DNA from: JBGTKH01 sp041744735 | Lineage (GTDB): Bacteria > Planctomycetota > Planctomycetia > Pirellulales > Pirellulaceae | Assembly: GCA_041744735.1 (NCBI GenBank) | Contig: JBGTKH010000100.1 | Coordinates: forward strand, 1-6,923 | Direction of reading: 5' to 3' | Length of the DNA: 6,923 nt | In this document: one piece after another, positions 5,830-6,923 of the stretch | How the letters are laid out: each line of letters starts with the position of its first letter | Position numbering within the stretch: the stretch's first letter is position 1 | Notes under the pieces: generated by a model | What the model was told of the DNA's origin: nothing | Seen by the model: the letters and a program-made list of their open reading frames with translations, nothing else | Database searches by the model: none | Program-made: the position numbers and the translations under genes

Positions 5830-5858
5830 ATTGTGTTCGCAGATTGCGAACATGTCAA
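5830..5858 (-). promoter_or_regulatory. Sigma-70-type promoter of the higBA operon
   Basis: On the minus strand a perfect TTGACA (5853-5858) is followed by a 17-base spacer and CACAAT (5830-5835, 4 of 6 matches to the -10 consensus). Transcription would start near 5822-5824, giving a leader of about 35 bases before the higB ATG. It is the best promoter match in the window and faces the operon. Confidence 0.75.
5834..5852. promoter_or_regulatory. Probable HigA operator palindrome
   Basis: A perfect 8-bp inverted repeat, TGTTCGCA and TGCGAACA, separated by 3 bases, fills the spacer between the -35 and -10 boxes. HigA-type antitoxins repress by binding such palindromes over their promoters, so occupation here would block RNA polymerase. 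A further perfect palindrome, CACAATTGTG (5826-5835), overlaps the -10 box, and AACG-TC-CGTT (5812-5821) lies at the likely start of transcription; either could be a secondary site. Confidence 0.75.
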
Positions 5859-5922
5859 GTGCAATTGGCAGGAACATGCGGCAGGGGTGAAATACTCCAT
5901 TCGCTTGCACCCATGCTGGCCA

Positions 5923-5960
5923 ACACGCAAGACGTGTGTGGCACTGGCCTTCGCCAGTGT
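5923..5960. repeat. Two adjacent small hairpins
   Basis: ACACG-caaga-CGTGT (5923-5937) is followed by CACTGGC-cttc-GCCAGTG (5942-5948 and 5953-5959). The second is a perfect 7-bp stem with a four-base loop, extendable by a G-T pair at 5941/5960. It resembles palindromic repeats I associate with planctomycete intergenic regions; I cannot confirm copies elsewhere. Confidence 0.6.
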
Positions 5961-5995
5961 TTCGGCGTCCGGGAAGATGTACCGTGTCGCGGTGC

Positions 5996-6088
5996 GTCGT
6001 CGAGATCCGCGTAAGGTTCCGCTACCAAGACCGCCAAGACCGCCTGACCGGCGTCCACGGCCACGTCGTGCATGGAATCCTCGCGTGA
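5996..6088 (+). pseudogene. DUF1501 3' remnant B
   Basis: The last 25 or so codons of a DUF1501 gene, reading VRFRYQDRQDRLTGVHGHVV, HGILA and TGA (6086-6088). The nucleotide match to remnant A is roughly 80 percent over 77 bases (6012-6088 against 3871-3947), with no gaps. Weaker similarity reaches back to about 5996 and forward past the stop (CAAGTG). Upstream the frame no longer resembles the family. The divergence suggests a paralogue's end or an old duplication rather than a recent copy. Confidence 0.75.
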
Positions 6089-6136
6089 TACACAAGTGGT
6101 CCGCAGTCTTCCTCCGGCCGCCATCCCTCGTTCCAA

Positions 6137-6169
6137 GGCTCCGCCGCTTTGTCACCGGACGGCGGAGCC
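6137..6169. repeat. 10-bp inverted repeat
   Basis: GGCTCCGCCG (6137-6146) pairs perfectly with CGGCGGAGCC (6160-6169) around a 13-base loop. It lies downstream of the cupin gene on that gene's strand and might act as a transcript end structure, but no T-run follows on either strand. Confidence 0.65.
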
Positions 6170-6181
6170 GAGAAGACAGTG

Positions 6182-6206
6182 GGTTCCGAGACAGAGCGTG
6201 GGAACC
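6182..6206. repeat. Eroded GGTTCC/GGAACC palindrome
   Basis: GGTTCC (6182-6187) and GGAACC (6201-6206) pair around GAGACAGAGCGTG. On the minus strand it reads TGGTTCCCACGCTCTG followed by TCTCGGAACC, which resembles a palindromic repeat (GTTCCCACGCTCTGCGTGGGAAC) that I associate with planctomycete intergenic DNA. The inner stem here is decayed. Confidence 0.55.
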
Positions 6207-6235
6207 AGGTAACCGGCCGCACACGGCACGGCAGG

Positions 6236-6246
6236 CAAGTGACTTC
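6236..6246 (+). repeat. 11-bp direct repeat, right copy (CAAGTGACTTC)
   Basis: Identical to 3951-3961. The two copies bracket the higBA operon together with DUF1501 remnant B. It lies 12 bp beyond the 3' end of the cupin gene. Confidence 0.55.
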
Positions 6247-6258
6247 GATCACCACACT

Positions 6259-6630
6259 TTACACTCGCGAACTATCTCGCTCGCCCGTGTACAGCTTCGA
6301 ATCCGGCGGGCCTTGGCAACTGACGACCAGCATCCCTTGCGGCCCGGCCACGGTGCCGTGCATTTCGCCGGCCGGTATGAACACCACGTCTCCCGGCCCG
6401 ATCGGCGTCAGCTTCTCGCCTTCCTTGAACCAGCCGGAACCTTCGAGCACGAAGAACACGTCTTCCGAACTGTCGTGCTGATGCTGCGGGAATTCCGCGC
6501 CTGCTGCGTAACGGATGTAGTTAAACGTCACGTGCCGTGCACCCATTGCCGGCGAAACGAGAACCTTGGATTGTGTGCTGCCCATCGAAAACGGTTTGCC
6601 GTCGCGGTGGACGTTTAAGATGGCGGCCAT
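6259..6630 (-). CDS. Small single-domain cupin protein
   Basis: A 123-residue cytoplasmic protein with one conserved cupin barrel (Cupin_2 type). The first cupin motif is at 44-66 (GAEFPQHQHDSSED, then VLEGSG), with metal ligands His50, His52 and Glu56. The second is at 80-91 (GDVVFIPAGEMH), with His91 as the fourth ligand. All four ligands are present, so it probably binds a divalent metal. The substrate cannot be assigned; such proteins include sugar isomerases, small dioxygenases and stress proteins. No signal peptide is seen. The start at 6630 has a strong AAGGAGA 5 to 6 bases upstream. It follows the unidentified gene to its right on the same strand after 74 bp, so it could be co-transcribed with it. 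Confidence 0.92.
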   Translation of the reverse strand: MAAILNVHRDGKPFSMGSTQSKVLVSPAMGARHVTFNYIRYAAGAEFPQHQHDSSEDVFFVLEGSGWFKEGEKLTPIGPGDVVFIPAGEMHGTVAGPQGMLVVSCQGPPDSKLYTGERDSSRV

Positions 6631-6682
6631 CGTGGTCTCCTTGATAATATTGAATCGTCGTTCAGTCTCTGCACTTTAGGCC

Positions 6683-6705
6683 ATCGCCTGGTTGGTGTTG
6701 GCGAT
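6683..6705 (-). terminator. Weak hairpin after the right-edge gene
   Basis: ATCGCC (6683-6688) and GGCGAT (6700-6705) form a 6-bp stem around an 11-base loop, starting at the last base of the right-edge gene's stop codon. It lacks a T-run, so termination is doubtful. Confidence 0.25.
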
Positions 6706-6923
6706 TATAAGCAGAGGCTGAGGATGTTGGCGACTAGGTCGCGGAATTTGTGTGTGTCGGGGGTGCGGGGCAGAACCGCAAGAAATTGTTTTTCCAGCAT
6801 TTCTCGGCCGATGGCGCGGCGACGGTCGGCGTGCGAGGGGCGGCGGTCGGGGTTGTCCCAGGGTCGATTGCTGCGATCGGTCAACGCGGGCTTCGCCTGG
6901 TCCCAACAACACAACTCCACCAG
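6705..6923 (-). CDS. C-terminal end of an unidentified protein (partial)
   Basis: An open frame enters from the right edge and ends in TAA at 6705-6707, giving the last 72 residues. Readable parts are ELCCWDQAKPALTDRSNRPW, DNPDRRPSHADRRRAIGREM and FLAVLPRTPDTHKFRDLVAN, ending ILSLCL. The stretch is rich in Arg, Pro and Asp and ends in an amphipathic helix. I do not recognise the family. Base and codon use look like the neighbouring genes and the frame has good codons, so it is more likely a gene end than a shadow; an overlapping frame on the same strand (6676-6912) looks like poor coding sequence. The start lies outside the window. Confidence 0.6.
   Translation of the reverse strand: MVELCCWDQAKPALTDRSNRPWDNPDRRPSHADRRRAIGREMLEKQFLAVLPRTPDTHKFRDLVANILSLCL

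Larger units (their letters stand above)
5859..6258. other. Gene-free stretch upstream of the higBA operon
   Basis: About 400 bp with no intact gene. It contains hairpins at 5923-5960, a DUF1501 remnant at 5996-6088, two further palindromes at 6137-6206 and a short direct repeat at 6236-6246. Long open frames cross it on both strands, but none has a ribosome binding site or a recognisable product. Confidence 0.65.

Noticed and set aside
5782..6618. A 278-codon open frame on the plus strand
   Set aside because: It overlaps the higBA promoter, a DUF1501 remnant in another frame, hairpin repeats and the antisense of a clear cupin gene; its translation looks like low-complexity Arg/Pro.

Overview
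The window looks like chromosomal DNA from a planctomycete, probably of the Pirellulales/Planctomycetales type. The evidence is an exported formylglycine-dependent sulfatase next to DUF1501 remnants, a secreted HEAT plus SirB1-like protein with a signal peptide, moderately high GC, and many short palindromic intergenic repeats. This placement is inferred from gene content; no marker gene is present.

Layout from left to right. Bases 1-78 hold a perfect long inverted repeat. A promoter-like pair at 136-164 precedes a secreted HEAT/transglutaminase-like (SirB1-type) gene at 189-1181 (+). It converges on a GNAT acetyltransferase gene at 1240-1713 (-). The gap at 1714-2021 carries four copies of one REP-like hairpin (two in each orientation). 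A type I sulfatase follows at 2022-3608 (-), and behind its 5' end lies a decayed DUF1501 3' fragment at 3711-3947 (+).

The centre (3992-5858, minus strand) is a compact three-gene operon read leftward from a good sigma-70-type promoter: higB toxin (5482-5787), higA antitoxin (5042-5479), and a third gene (3992-5035). The third gene encodes an unrecognised protein built on a 41-residue tandem repeat (123 bp, five clear copies and a degenerate one). A palindrome, TGTTCGCA-N3-TGCGAACA, lies exactly between the -35 and -10 boxes and is the obvious candidate for the HigA operator. The ribosome binding sites of genes two and three lie within the last codons of the gene before them, so the three proteins are probably made together. 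This operon is the most interesting part of the window: HigBA loci with a third partner are known (toxin-antitoxin-chaperone systems), but this partner does not look like the SecB-type chaperone.

Upstream of the operon, 5859-6258 has no intact gene. It holds a second, diverged copy of a DUF1501 3' end (5996-6088) and three kinds of hairpin repeat, so the toxin-antitoxin module lies between two remnants of the same family. The right end has a small cupin gene (6259-6630, -) with a strong ribosome binding site, and the C-terminal end of an unidentified gene that runs off the window (6705-6923, -).
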